DNA of 60,000 nt, from positions 15,360,517-15,420,516 of the forward strand of contig OX442318.1 in the NCBI GenBank assembly GCA_949358305.1, in the 5' to 3' direction. The notes under the pieces were generated by a model. That model did no database searches, had not been told where the DNA came from, and was given only the letters and a program-made list of their open reading frames with translations. The position numbers were made by a program, and so were the translations under genes. Origin of the DNA: Strigamia acuminata. Its lineage: Eukaryota > Arthropoda > Chilopoda > Geophilomorpha > Linotaeniidae. Below, one piece after another: positions 29,676 through 40,900 of the stretch (position 1 is the first letter of the stretch; every line of letters starts with the position of its first letter).

Positions 29676-30248
29676 TGTTGGTCCTTGAAACCACTTCGGA
29701 CGTTTATTTAACGCTTTTTCGATGCACAATGACGCTACCTGAACTTTTTCACATCATTGGTCGTTATATTTCCTTTCCCCAAATGATTTGGTGTTTATTT
29801 CCTACTTAACTGGTTGTTACCAGTTTATTTCCGTATATTTACTTTATGTTGTAAGGGAAATGCATGGTGCCTGCATTAACTGTGTCTTAACACACTGGGC
29901 ATCATGCATCGCCTATCTGTTTATACCTGTGAGTCGCTCGCTTCTGTCACCAGAGCGCACTCCCTTTTATTCCAAGATGGCGACGCACACTGCTAAGTGT
30001 GCTCCTGTGCTTTTCAATCCTGTTTTCGTAAGTTTTAGGTTAATAAATCGTTTATTTTGTTTATAAATAATTCGTTTCTTGTGTCTGCACGTAGATAAGT
30101 GCAGACACCACGCAAATTCGACCAGAACCGGCTCGAATTCGCGTACACGACGCGCCGCACGTCTCGTGCGTGCCATATCGTGCGTGTTGGCTTATTTTTA
30201 AGCGTTTCCACTGCCTAGTCTGTGCTGTTTTTGCAGCATACCACCACA
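29676..30248 (+). repeat. Copia A2 5' LTR
   Basis: A 573-bp LTR of the A1 type (GTGCCATATCG), followed by AT, the TGGTAGCAGAGG primer site (30251-30262) and a leader matching A1. Confidence 0.95.
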
Positions 30249-30930
30249 ATTGGTAGCAGAGGCCTGGAAAGACACCAGGGCCTCGTTTTTTCCTTAATTT
30301 TCCACAATTTTCGCGATTTTTTCGCGAATTTTGCGGAAATTTTCTATATTTTCAGATTTTTCGCCGATTTACACCGATTTTCGACATGCGACGACGTCTA
30401 CACGACGTTATCACCGAGAAACGGGTGTAACCCGCTGTTTAGCACCCCGGAGTGCGACAGTATCGACGATTTTCGTTCATTTTTCGCGATTTTTCGTTTA
30501 AAATCGCACATATCCGTGTTTTTCACACGAGGATCGCGTGTTGCGACGTGCACCGCGACTGATTCGTCAATTTCGCCTTATTTTGCCTTTCAGAGTCGAA
30601 TTACCTTTGTTAATTTTAAGTGGGAATTTTGGTGTGGGACAATTAGAATCCTCGGCGCCCTTCGTCCGAATCCGGGCAAGCGCCGTTGTATTTTTCGGTT
30701 GTGCTTGTCGTGGTACAAGTGAGGTTTCCCGCGGCTCCAGGTAGTCGAACGGACCCTCTCAGACTGGCAACCGAAAGCTATTTAATTCCTTCAGAAGGAA
30801 TTGCCCATTCTTGGTTTCCGCTTTGACAGTGCTACGTAAAGTGCTTCGTGATTTGTGCTTCGTTTGTGCGTGAATTGTGCGTCGATTGTGCTTCAATTTC
30901 CAGTTCTACGCATTTTTCCTCCGTACAATC
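30249..30930 (+). other. Copia A2 primer site and leader
   Basis: Matches the A1 leader over its whole length, with a TTTTCGCGAATTTT-rich segment. The element is the same age class as A1. Confidence 0.85.
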
Positions 30931-31851
30931 ATGAAAAAGGCCACCGATCAGTCGTCAGGCCACGTGCCGATTCTCGTGACCGGCAATTACGAACACTGGC
31001 ACCGCGCAATTAAAATGCTATTGATGTCCGACGGCGTATGGCACCACGTCACCGAAACGGAGGAACTAGTGAAAGCCAACGTCGATGAAGACGTTTGGCG
31101 AAAATGGCAACGTCGGAAAGCCCGAGCGCTGGGGACCATTTATTGCCACGTCTCGCAGGCCAAACAGTCGGCCCTCGACGGTTGCACCACTCCGAAACAG
31201 GCGTGGGACATTTTAGCGAAAATTTACGCCCCCAGCTCTCTCGCCCGCCAAGCGGCGATGCGCCGTGAGTTCCTGCAGCTCAAGTTGGAGCCCGGCGAAG
31301 AAATGGCCGATTTCCTCAGCCGCGTTGACCTTATGGTCCGCCAACTTAAAGACGTCGGTGAAGACATCCTCCCTCGACATCACGCGTACCAGTATTTAGA
31401 CTTTCTTCCGGACGAATACGACCAGGCGACTTTTGCCATTTATCATTGGCCGCTGGCAGAGTTTACCCCGGCTAAAGTCTCCGAACAGTTGTTGTCGGAA
31501 TATCTCCGATTAAAGTCGCATTCAAACCGGAATTCTACGAACTCCTCCGCTTATGCTACTGGGCGACAAGGACGTAACCAGTCGCGACCTCCGCGCCCGC
31601 TTGCGCAGGTGCGTTGCTTCAATTGCAACGAGCTTGGACACTACGCCAATAAGTGCCAGCATCCTCGCAAGCAAACAACTGGGCAACAGCCGGTAGCTAC
31701 GTTTCAGACACGATCTCGCAGCAAGAGTCGACGCCGCAATAAAGGCTCGAATCCGAATGTGAACCCGAATCAACAGCAGCAGGGACAGTTTCGCGAGTCT
31801 TCACGCCCGCGCCGAGATGCAGCATATCTCCTGTCCGCACCACCTGCGATC
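30931..31851 (+). pseudogene. Copia A2 gag, interrupted by copia B
   Basis: ATG at 30931, 307 native codons, with gag and the CCHC knuckle 'CFNCNELGHYANKC' as in A1. At 31851 the sequence passes into the copia B LTR, which adds a few false codons and a stop. The flank CGATC (31847-31851) is the expected 5-bp target duplication, but its partner lies in or beyond the gap. The rest of A2 is not seen. Confidence 0.9.
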
Positions 31852-32404
31852 TGTAGCACTGTGGCGCAATAAATGCACGATAAATCGTGCTGGAAGCGTG
31901 AAAATAACGTGCTCACGGCAATGCATGAGCTGGAAAAATTGCCGTGATGCGTAAACGCGAGTTCGGGTCTGTATTGGGCCAGAAAACGCGTGTACCACAC
32001 TTATAAAGACGTGTGGCACATAAACTAATACTGATAATTAACAAAATACACTTTAATTCGAGAAAACTTACATAATTGATCCAAAAACCATTTGAAAACA
32101 TAGAGAAACACACTGGCTGTGTGCGCGGCCATTTGCAAAGTGCCAGAGACATCTGGTGGCCGAAAATAGAAACAATAAGTAGAAATACACACAGAATAGA
32201 GGATGCATGATGCCAGATGGATAAGACACATCTAAAAGGCATCATGCATTCCCTTTACACAGAAACTAAGGAAAAACATAAGAAACAATACTAAATTACC
32301 CCGAATAAGAAAAGATAACCGATGGATAATAAAATAAACATTTCAAAGTCATTTCACATCGAAAAACGATTTAATTAGGTGAAAAGCGGTTCCAAAGTCC
32401 AACA
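31852..32404 (-). repeat. Copia B 3' LTR
   Basis: A 553-bp LTR, TGTTGGACTTTGG on the minus strand (32404) to GTGCTACA (31852). It is related to the copia A LTR mainly at the start and around the 'CATCATGCAT' region. The 5' LTR would fall in the gap. Confidence 0.85.
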
Positions 32405-32450
32405 ATTCCCTCCTTCGATGTAAAATGTCGGTGTTGAATGATCGAAAAAG
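32405..32450 (-). other. Copia B 3' UTR and polypurine tract
   Basis: A short non-coding tail with CGAAGGAGGGAAT against the LTR (32405-32417), nearly identical to copia A. Confidence 0.75.
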
Positions 32451-35400
32451 TTACTTCGAGACGAAAATGCGTGATAATAAATTCCGGAGGCGCTCTGAAC
32501 TGAGCCACTTGGTGAAAATGTCGGATACATTTATCTCACCCGGAATCTTGCGGAGTTCGAAACATCCGGCAATATGCCACTCACGAAGCCAGTGAAACTT
32601 CACTCGAATATGTTTCGTTTTCGAGTTCTCGATGTCGTTGTTCGTGAACTGAATCGAGGCGAGGGCATCGGAAAATATGATCGGTTTCGATAATCGACGT
32701 AAAGGCGGAAATACTCGATAAATACTGTCCAACCAGTATAATTCCTTGACGATTTCGACTAATGCCACAAACTCGGCTTCCATGGTGGAGCAAGCAACAC
32801 TGGTCTGTTTTTTGCAGCTCCAGCCAATGGGCACACTTCCGATGTAGACAATGTATCCGCCGAATGATCTCGATGTAGCAATGTCGGAGGCCCAAGAGGC
32901 GTCTGTGCAACCCCATAGTTGACTCGAATCGCATTTCGAAAGTTCGATGGAATAATCACTCGTATTGGCCACATATCGAAGAACTTGAAGCAAACACTTA
33001 ATGTGGCTTTGGTCGTAGCAGTTGTTGTACTGCGAGAGAGCGATGACCGAGTATAAGATATCGGGACGAGTGCGAGAAGCGAGAAAAAGTAATGATCCGA
33101 TGAGCGACCGATACGGGAAATCCGGGAGATTGTCCAACGAGCCTTTCACGAGCGTGGTTCCCGGTGTGACAGGCACTTTAATGAGTGCATCGGACGAAAC
33201 ATTAAACTTTTTGAGGAGTTTATCGATGTAATTGCGTTGAGTCATGAAGACTTTCCCGTCACGACGCTCGAATTCCACTCCGAGCAACTTGGTTATCGGG
33301 CCGAGGTTGACGATTTCGAACTTGCTCGTGATCAATGCAAGAATACGGTCTCGGATGTTCTCCGACGCGTAAAATAAAACGATGTCGTCAACGTAAACTA
33401 ACATGATGGCCGAATGTCCAAATGCGTAAACGCAATTACAAGCCGGAAATTTCTGGAATCCGAGTCCGGTTAACGTTTCATCGAGCTTTTGGTACCACAT
33501 GCGCCCCGACTGATGAAGACCGTAAAGCGACTTGGTCAACAACCAGACGTTGTCGGGCGAGGAGCATGTGGCACCGGCGGGAATCCGCATGTAGATTTCG
33601 TGGTCGAGGTCGCCGTAGAGGTAGGCACATTTTACGTCGAGATGAGTATCCCTCCATCCCAACAAGACGACTAGAAGACAGAAGAAAAATCGGATGAGCA
33701 CGAAGTTAACTACCGGACTAAAAACTTCATCGAAATCAACGCCCATTGTTTGGCGGAAACCTTGTGCGACAAGTCGGGCACGGTATCGATGAATTGTCCC
33801 GGTGGCGTCCGATTTTAACTTGAAAATCCACTTGCAACCTAGGACTGTCTTATCCGGTGGACGCGGAACCTCTTTGTAAACCTCGCGCTTCTTGAAAGTA
33901 GAAAGCTCCTCGTCGATTGCTTCGGTCCATTTCGGTGCTTCGGGCAATTTAACTGCTTCGGCATATGTGGCCGGTTCCCGAAAACACATGAAGACACGAT
34001 GAGGCGATGGTGGAACATAGGGCATGTGGTGTTCCAAATTGCCAAAAAAGAAAATAGACTCGTCATACGGTAGCCGATGTGCGAAACAATAAGCGGCGAT
34101 ATCGTTCTGCGACCGCAAGCGGACACCGTGTTCCGGATAATAATAAACGTCGACCTTGATCTTTCCCGGGATTTGATCTTTCCGGAGATGTTCCTCTCTC
34201 CTCCATCCGCTGAAGGGCGAAACGCCGCCAATAAAACTCCAAGGGCAATGAAGAGCACGTAAAGGGGCCAAATTAGGCGTACCCGGAGCGGGAATAGGTA
34301 AGGCGGCCGCTTCGTCAAGAAGGTCGTCGTCAAAGTCAGAACCCTGTACAGACATCGCCGTGGTATCGTCAAGACATGGAAGAGTTGGGTAAGAGATCGA
34401 ACGTCGCAGCTGGGGTAAACGCGTGGAACGTATGGTTGGAGAAAATTGGCCATGTCCTGCAACGGTCGCTGCAGTAACGGAGTCATCGGCAGCGGTCACG
34501 GAGCCATCAGGAATAGCCTCACCATCCAGAGGCACGCTTGCAGCGGCGGACGGGGCAAATGAAGCGAAAGACGGAGCGGTCGAAGCGACAGACTGAGCAC
34601 GACTGATAATTCCATCATCGTCACTACTGCCGGCGGAAGAATCGTTATCCGAATCGCGACGTCGTCGAGGCCAAGGTTGAGTTGGGAAATTATCATGAAA
34701 AGTGACACGCGACGGGGTGTGGCCACGAGCAGGCTCCTCCATGGGTGGAGCATTGTCATCCGGATCCGGAACATAAAAGGGCGAGCGTTTAAAGTTCTGC
34801 CGTTCATCGATTTGGACGTGGACAGTTTCGGTGACAGTGTTCGTAGCCGGATTCAAAACACGATATCCTCGAGTTCCAGACGCGTAGCCGACGAGAAATC
34901 CCTCCCAAGCTCGAGGGTCCAGTTTATTGCGTCCAGGTGCGGTGAAGTGCACCCAGCACTTGGAACCGATTTTACGAAAATGTCTGACGGAGAGAGCTCG
35001 CTGGCGCCACAAAATGTACGGGATTTCGTCGTTGAGCTTCGAATGTGGACTTCGGTTCTTGATGTACACGAATGTCACAGCAAGTTCGGCCCAAAGCGTA
35101 TGCGGAAATCCGGTTTCGGATCTAACGGAGCGGAGATAATCGCCCATCGTCCGGTTCAGGCGTTCGGCGACTCCATTCATCTGTGGGCTCGCGGGGTTGG
35201 TCCGTTGCGCAACAATACCCTTGTCGGCGAGATAACGGTCAAAATCCCTTGAAATGAATTCTCCTCCACGGTCGGTACGAATCGTTTTGATCCGGCAATC
35301 GGCTATACGTTCGACACGGGAAACAAAGTCTTTGAACGTAGCGAAAACATCGGATTTACGGGCAATCGGGAAAAGCCAGGCATACCTGGTGGCGTCGTCG

Positions 35401-37358
35401 ATAATGGTGAAGGCGAAATTAGCGCCACCAATGGAAGGCAGTCTCGACGGGCCCCAGACGTCCATGTGAAGCAATTCAAGCGGTTTCGTGGTCGAAGGCG
35501 CGGAAATCGGCTTATGCGAAGCACGCGTAGACTTGGCGACACGGCACGTGTTGCATGAAAGTTCCTGTCGAACAGCAGCTGGATCAAGTCCGTAAACCTG
35601 GGAGTTAGCAGCCAAAGTCCGCATGGCTTTGGTGTGCAGGTGACCCAGTCTGCTGTGCCACAATCCCGTGGCATCCGCGACGTTGACCGACGTAGTAACC
35701 GGTTTAGGAGGTGATGTTGCATTTGACTTAGCAACAGGAGGAGGTGATGTTGCGTTTGACTTGGCAACGGGAAGAGGAGAGGTGAGGGCATTGGAATACA
35801 TCCGGATCTGTTGAGGTTGGGATCCGGGAATGGGAGCAGGACTGGTAGGAAAAAGTGAAGGGACCAGTAAGGTGTTGGAGGAGACGGGCAAGCGGAAATC
35901 GGTCATATTGTCAGCCGACTTCGTCTTAGCCTTGTTGGAAGACTTGGGCAATGCGGGAAAGTCCTCTTCCTTCGTCACTAGAGTGGTCGGTGTCGGAGTC
36001 GGAGGCAACGATGAAACGGGTGGAGAACTCGAAACATTAGTCGGAGCGGCGAATGGCGAGATAAGCCCATCCACGAAATAAAGTCCAGACTTCTGTTTCG
36101 CCCGAAGAACACTTAGTTTGATGTCCGTTTCATACGTATGCAATTCCGAGTTGTGAATGTGGATGTGATGTCCGCATTTATCAATCCGAGAAACCGAGAT
36201 TAAGTTGGCGCCGAAGTCAGGTGCGAATAAGACGTCGCGTAGCATTACGGTGCATTCGCAGCCATCGATGAGCGACTTGACCGGAACGTCACCTTTGCCT
36301 GTGACCTTCGAACTGCCTTGTCCTAACTCGATGTTAAACGGGACAACGGAAACAAAGTTCGTGAACCACGCTTTAACGTGCGACACGTGGTCGGTTGCGC
36401 CGCAATCAACGATCCATTCGTGGGATTGGAGGAAATGCACAGTCGGTGCTGTAACAACTGGTGGCGCAGACAAGAGGTACGCAGCATCACGTCGCGGGCG
36501 GGAAATTTCACGGCTTTGACCACCCGGTTGCTGAGAATTGGTTCCCTTTCGACGTCGGTTTTTGCTGCGAGATCGTCCTTGTAGTGCAGCTGCCGGTTGC
36601 TGTTCCTTCGATTGTCGGCGCGGAAGAGGGCATTTGTTCGCGTAGTGGCCCATCTGATCGCAATTGAAACAACAAATTTGCGATAGTGGACGAGGATTGC
36701 GAGATTGACTGCGGTTGCGATTGTCCGCGGCGAATGCCGACGTCTTCTTCGTATCGTGGTCGGATTTCGACTTCAAACGAAGGTATTCCGACAAGAGCTG
36801 TTCGGAGACTTTGGCCGGGGTAAAATTCGCCAACGGCCAATGGTAAATGGAGAACGTTGCCTGGTCGTAATCCGCTGGAAGAAAATCGAGGTACTGGTAG
36901 GCCTGATGTCGAGGGAGAATGTCCTCTCCGATGTCCTTCAATTGACGAACCATCAGGTCTACACGCCCCAGGAAATCGGGCATCTCCTCGTTCGGCTCCA
37001 GTTTCAATTGCAAGAACTGTCGGCGCATAGCTGCCTGACGGGCAAGTGAACTGGGGGCGTAGATCTTGGCGAGCATGTCCCATTGTTCCTTCGGTGTCTC
37101 GCAGCCATCGAGTGCCGACTGTTTGGCTTCGGATACCAAACAATAAATTGTTCCTAGGGCTCGTTCCTTCCGACGTTGATATTTGCGTTTCTCTTTATCA
37201 TCCGCCGTCTTCAGAAAATCCTCCTCGCCGTCTTCTGTGACGTGATGCCACAGGCCTTCACTTTTGAGCAACATCTTAACTGTTCGTTGCCATTGTTCGT
37301 AGTTGCCGGTCGTCAGGACCGGTACACGTCCCAACGTCGCTTCGGAAGCCTTTTGCAT
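32451..37358 (-). CDS. gag-pol: Copia B gag-pol polyprotein, complete (1635 aa)
   Basis: ATG at 37358; open codons before it lack an ATG. Domain order is as in A1: gag; CCHC knuckle 'CFNCDQMGHYANKC'; protease 'WIVDCGATDHVS'; integrase zinc finger 'LWHSRLGHLHTK...CNTCR'; DDE core at 'HMDVWGP', 'RTDRGGEF' and 'NGVAERLNRT'; a Ser/Ala-rich linker with a local duplication ('PVAKSNATSPP' twice); RT 'YVDDIVLFY'; and RNase H with 'WGCTDASWAS', where copia A has WGYTDASWAS. No stop or frameshift is seen. It is a sister family of copia A, and it inserted into A2, so it moved after A2 did. Confidence 0.96.
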   Translation of the reverse strand: MQKASEATLGRVPVLTTGNYEQWQRTVKMLLKSEGLWHHVTEDGEEDFLKTADDKEKRKYQRRKERALGTIYCLVSEAKQSALDGCETPKEQWDMLAKIYAPSSLARQAAMRRQFLQLKLEPNEEMPDFLGRVDLMVRQLKDIGEDILPRHQAYQYLDFLPADYDQATFSIYHWPLANFTPAKVSEQLLSEYLRLKSKSDHDTKKTSAFAADNRNRSQSRNPRPLSQICCFNCDQMGHYANKCPLPRRQSKEQQPAAALQGRSRSKNRRRKGTNSQQPGGQSREISRPRRDAAYLLSAPPVVTAPTVHFLQSHEWIVDCGATDHVSHVKAWFTNFVSVVPFNIELGQGSSKVTGKGDVPVKSLIDGCECTVMLRDVLFAPDFGANLISVSRIDKCGHHIHIHNSELHTYETDIKLSVLRAKQKSGLYFVDGLISPFAAPTNVSSSPPVSSLPPTPTPTTLVTKEEDFPALPKSSNKAKTKSADNMTDFRLPVSSNTLLVPSLFPTSPAPIPGSQPQQIRMYSNALTSPLPVAKSNATSPPPVAKSNATSPPKPVTTSVNVADATGLWHSRLGHLHTKAMRTLAANSQVYGLDPAAVRQELSCNTCRVAKSTRASHKPISAPSTTKPLELLHMDVWGPSRLPSIGGANFAFTIIDDATRYAWLFPIARKSDVFATFKDFVSRVERIADCRIKTIRTDRGGEFISRDFDRYLADKGIVAQRTNPASPQMNGVAERLNRTMGDYLRSVRSETGFPHTLWAELAVTFVYIKNRSPHSKLNDEIPYILWRQRALSVRHFRKIGSKCWVHFTAPGRNKLDPRAWEGFLVGYASGTRGYRVLNPATNTVTETVHVQIDERQNFKRSPFYVPDPDDNAPPMEEPARGHTPSRVTFHDNFPTQPWPRRRRDSDNDSSAGSSDDDGIISRAQSVASTAPSFASFAPSAAASVPLDGEAIPDGSVTAADDSVTAATVAGHGQFSPTIRSTRLPQLRRSISYPTLPCLDDTTAMSVQGSDFDDDLLDEAAALPIPAPGTPNLAPLRALHCPWSFIGGVSPFSGWRREEHLRKDQIPGKIKVDVYYYPEHGVRLRSQNDIAAYCFAHRLPYDESIFFFGNLEHHMPYVPPSPHRVFMCFREPATYAEAVKLPEAPKWTEAIDEELSTFKKREVYKEVPRPPDKTVLGCKWIFKLKSDATGTIHRYRARLVAQGFRQTMGVDFDEVFSPVVNFVLIRFFFCLLVVLLGWRDTHLDVKCAYLYGDLDHEIYMRIPAGATCSSPDNVWLLTKSLYGLHQSGRMWYQKLDETLTGLGFQKFPACNCVYAFGHSAIMLVYVDDIVLFYASENIRDRILALITSKFEIVNLGPITKLLGVEFERRDGKVFMTQRNYIDKLLKKFNVSSDALIKVPVTPGTTLVKGSLDNLPDFPYRSLIGSLLFLASRTRPDILYSVIALSQYNNCYDQSHIKCLLQVLRYVANTSDYSIELSKCDSSQLWGCTDASWASDIATSRSFGGYIVYIGSVPIGWSCKKQTSVACSTMEAEFVALVEIVKELYWLDSIYRVFPPLRRLSKPIIFSDALASIQFTNNDIENSKTKHIRVKFHWLREWHIAGCFELRKIPGEINVSDIFTKWLSSERLRNLLSRIFVSK

Positions 37359-37785
37359 GATTGCGGAGGAAAAATCGTCGAAAAATTTCCGAAAATCGAA
37401 GCACAATTGACGAAATTGAAGCACTTTTCACTCGAAGCACTCGAAGCACTACCGACGCACACACAAACGTTGTTCGAAGCGGAAAGACCTCGACGGGGAG
37501 CCAATGCTAAAATTGGCTTGAAAACCTTAGACAAGTGTCCCCCTAACGTCCTTTATGACCACCTGGGGCCGCGGGAATGTTAGGTGGCGCAGGGCTCAGC
37601 CTTGTCTAAGAATACAGTGACGCTTGCCCAGATTTGGACGAAGGGCGCCAAGGATTCTAATTGACCCACACCAAAAAACTTAAAACTAACAAATAAATTC
37701 GAAATCTGAAATAAAAGGAAGGAGAAGTTGATGAATCTGTATGCACAGACGTCCCTGTGCACACCGCGCATAAAAAATGCGGAAT
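37359..37785 (-). other. Copia B 5' leader, cut by the gap
   Basis: Read on the minus strand it contains sequence matching the copia A leader ('GGGTCAATTAGAATCC' against 'GGGACAATTAGAATCC'), so it is copia leader and not the start of the Polinton polymerase, even though a frame can be read through the Ns. The 5' LTR is missing. Confidence 0.75.
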
Positions 37786-37985
37786 NNNNNNNNNNNNNNN
37801 NNNNNNNNNNNNNNNNNNNNNNNNNNNNNNNNNNNNNNNNNNNNNNNNNNNNNNNNNNNNNNNNNNNNNNNNNNNNNNNNNNNNNNNNNNNNNNNNNNNN
37901 NNNNNNNNNNNNNNNNNNNNNNNNNNNNNNNNNNNNNNNNNNNNNNNNNNNNNNNNNNNNNNNNNNNNNNNNNNNNNNNNNNNNN
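37786..37985. other. Assembly gap, exactly 200 N
   Basis: 200 undetermined bases between copia B leader and Polinton PolB coding sequence. A round 200 is a scaffolder's placeholder, so true distance and orientation are unknown. It hides at least the copia B 5' LTR, the rest of A2, and the 5' end and left terminus of the Polinton. Confidence 0.98.
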
Positions 37986-40900
37986 CAAGTGCTTGAGTAC
38001 ATTGTCGAATTTGACGAAAGGATTTTTGACATAGAAGACGTGATGAAAGATGCCACTCCAAATATCCGTGCATTGGCAGCAGAAGTTGCAGCCAGCATGA
38101 ATTCGTGCAAAGTGAGCGTTATGATGCTATTGAGATATCGGCATTCCCTGAACAAGTCGACTGATCATCATAAATGGTACCAGGCCGATCCGTTCGTGAT
38201 GCATTCGGACGATGTTGACCACATTCTGGATTCGGCTGCGAAACAACTGGCCATACAAAATGCCGAATTTGTCGAAACTCATGACTATTTATATTACCTT
38301 TGTGTGGACGAGATTAAAATTAAGTTTGCTGCTTTACACCAGAAAGGTGGATGGTACAAAGATGTTCCGTCATTTCCGTTGAGTTTGAACAACGATTTGG
38401 CGGCCGTCATTTGCAATAAGAAAGCGATTTTGACTTTTAAAATTGAGTTGCAAAAGTCTTTTGTTTGGGCCGTTCTTGCATGTGTACATCCTACAGCTAA
38501 TCATCCCGAACATGTACCAAATTACTTGAAGTATGAGCACGAATTGAACTTGCAAGGTTTTGAATTTCCTTTGTCTTACAGAAACGTAGAAAAATTCCAG
38601 TTGCAGAATCCCGATATCGAAGTAACTATTTATTTTTGGGACAGCAATCGCGTGCAAAGATACGTGACCGTACACAGAAACAGGAAACATCACGTTGATT
38701 TATTCTTCTATGGAAATAATTGCTATGGACTTGTGAGGAATCTAAAACGTTTGCTCGGTTATTTTCCGTGCCACTACTGCGACAACCAATTCAAGAGCAT
38801 TGTAGGTAGAGACAAACACTTGACAGTATTCCACTCCTTTCCTGAAGAAGAAGAATCGTCATATCAGGAACTGGATGAACATCTGCGCAGCAAAAAGGCA
38901 GTGGTAAATGTCCAGAACTCGGATCAAAAAAGTTTTTTGTGGTCCGTATTGGCTGCCTTATATCCGGCGCCCGATAATGTATGCAGAACGGGTTATTACG
39001 AACAGTTTATGGACAAACTTAATCTCGAAGGGCTAGTTTTTCCCGTGGGTATGAAAGAAGTGCTTACGTTCGAAAGACGGAATAAAAGTTTGAACATTAA
39101 TGTATTCGAGTTGCTGCCCACGTCACGGATTGTCCCGATAAAAGTGAATATTCAGACAAACCGCCTTACCACTATTAATCTACTGAAGAAGCAAAATCAT
39201 TACATGTGGATCAAGGATTTCTCGCGACTCATGAGCGTTGGCGATGGCCACAAGAGGTATTATTGTATGAACTGTATGAACGGGTATTCCAGCGCCAAAG
39301 TGCTTGTTAAGCATAAACGATACTGCGGAAAAAACACTCCCTCCGCCACTAAATGCCCCGAAGAAGGAACGATCTGTACGTTCAAGAGTGAAAAAAAAAA
39401 ATATCCTGTACCGTACGTTTGCTACGCTGATTTTGAGGCATTCTTAGTGCCTGAAGTGGAGATCAAACCCACTTTACATTCGATCACCATTAATTCTCAC
39501 GAGCCGTGTGGTTATTCGTTTAAAGTGGTGTGCACGGAGAACGAAGCTTATTCCAGACCGTTACAGCTGTACAGAGGTCCGGATGCCGTCGATCATTTTT
39601 TGCAATCGTTGCGTGCAGAAATTAAAGCCGTGGTTTGTCAATTTTCCCAATTGGAAAGACAATTCAATACCAAAATGATGACTCCATTTGAATGGAACGC
39701 ATTTAGAAATGCAACAACTTGTTTCTTATGCGATGGCGAGTTCTCCAAAGCTGAAGGATGGACTAAAGTCTTGGATCACAACCATTTCACTGGTAAGTTT
39801 CGCGGAGCCGCACACGGCAAATGTAACCTCAACTACCATTGGCGGAGATCTGTGCCGGTAGTTTTCCATAATGGGAAAAGGTATGATTTTCATTTGATAT
39901 TCCCACATTTGACCGTCGAGACAGAAAAAGTGACCGTCATCGCCGAAAACTCGGAATTATACAAATCTTTCACGCTGAGAATCAATACCAGCGATGATCC
40001 AAAAGTGCCCCGTAAAGTTACGTTAAAATTCTTGGATAGTTTCCAATTTCTCGCGAGCAGTTTATCCAATTTGGCTAAAAATCTAGAGAAGTCGCAGTTT
40101 GTTGTCTTTCGAAGCGAGTTTAAGGGCGAGGAAATTGATTTTCTTAAGAGGAAAGGAGTATACCCTTACAGATATATGACCGGTTGGTCAAAATTTCAAG
40201 AAGATGAACTTCCGCCGATAGAAGAATTTGAGAACATATCCGACGACGATTACCAATATGCCCAGTTAGTTTGGAAAACGTTGGGAATTAAAAACATGGG
40301 CGAATATCACGATTTATATCTGAAGACCGACACTCTGTTGTTGGCGGATATATTCGAACAGTTTAGGAAAATGTGTTTGAATCACTACAAGCTAGACCCC
40401 TGTCATTATATCACGTTTCCGAGTCTGTCTTGGGACGCAGCACTGCTCATCACCAAAGTTAAATTGGAGGTTCTGTCTGATCCAGATATATACATGTTTG
40501 TCGAACAAGGAATAAGAGGCGGTGTTGCCACGATCAGTCAACGCTACGCCAAAGCTAATAATCCTCTTCTGGCATCGGGGTACGATTGTGAGAAACCAGA
40601 GAGTTACATCGTCTATTTGGATGCAAATTCCATGTATTCCTGGGCAATGAGCAAACCGTTACCTGTTGGAAAGTTTGCCTTCGACAATAATTTAGCCGAA
40701 TGGACGCAAGAAAGGATTTTGAAAATGGGAGAGAACGATACGACGGGGTGCATCTTGGAAGTGGATTTGGGATATCCGCAAGAACTGCACTTGTCCCACA
40801 ATTGTCTGCCTTTGGCTCCGGAAATGATACGTTCAGCGGACGACACTTGCCCCAGATTAATCCCGCATTTGCAAGGTCGTTGTAATTACATTCTGCATTA

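Noticed and set aside
37728-37985. A protein frame running from left of the gap into PolB
   Set aside because: The left part is copia B leader, recognisable from its match to the copia A leader, and the frame passes through Ns. PolB is supported only from 37986.
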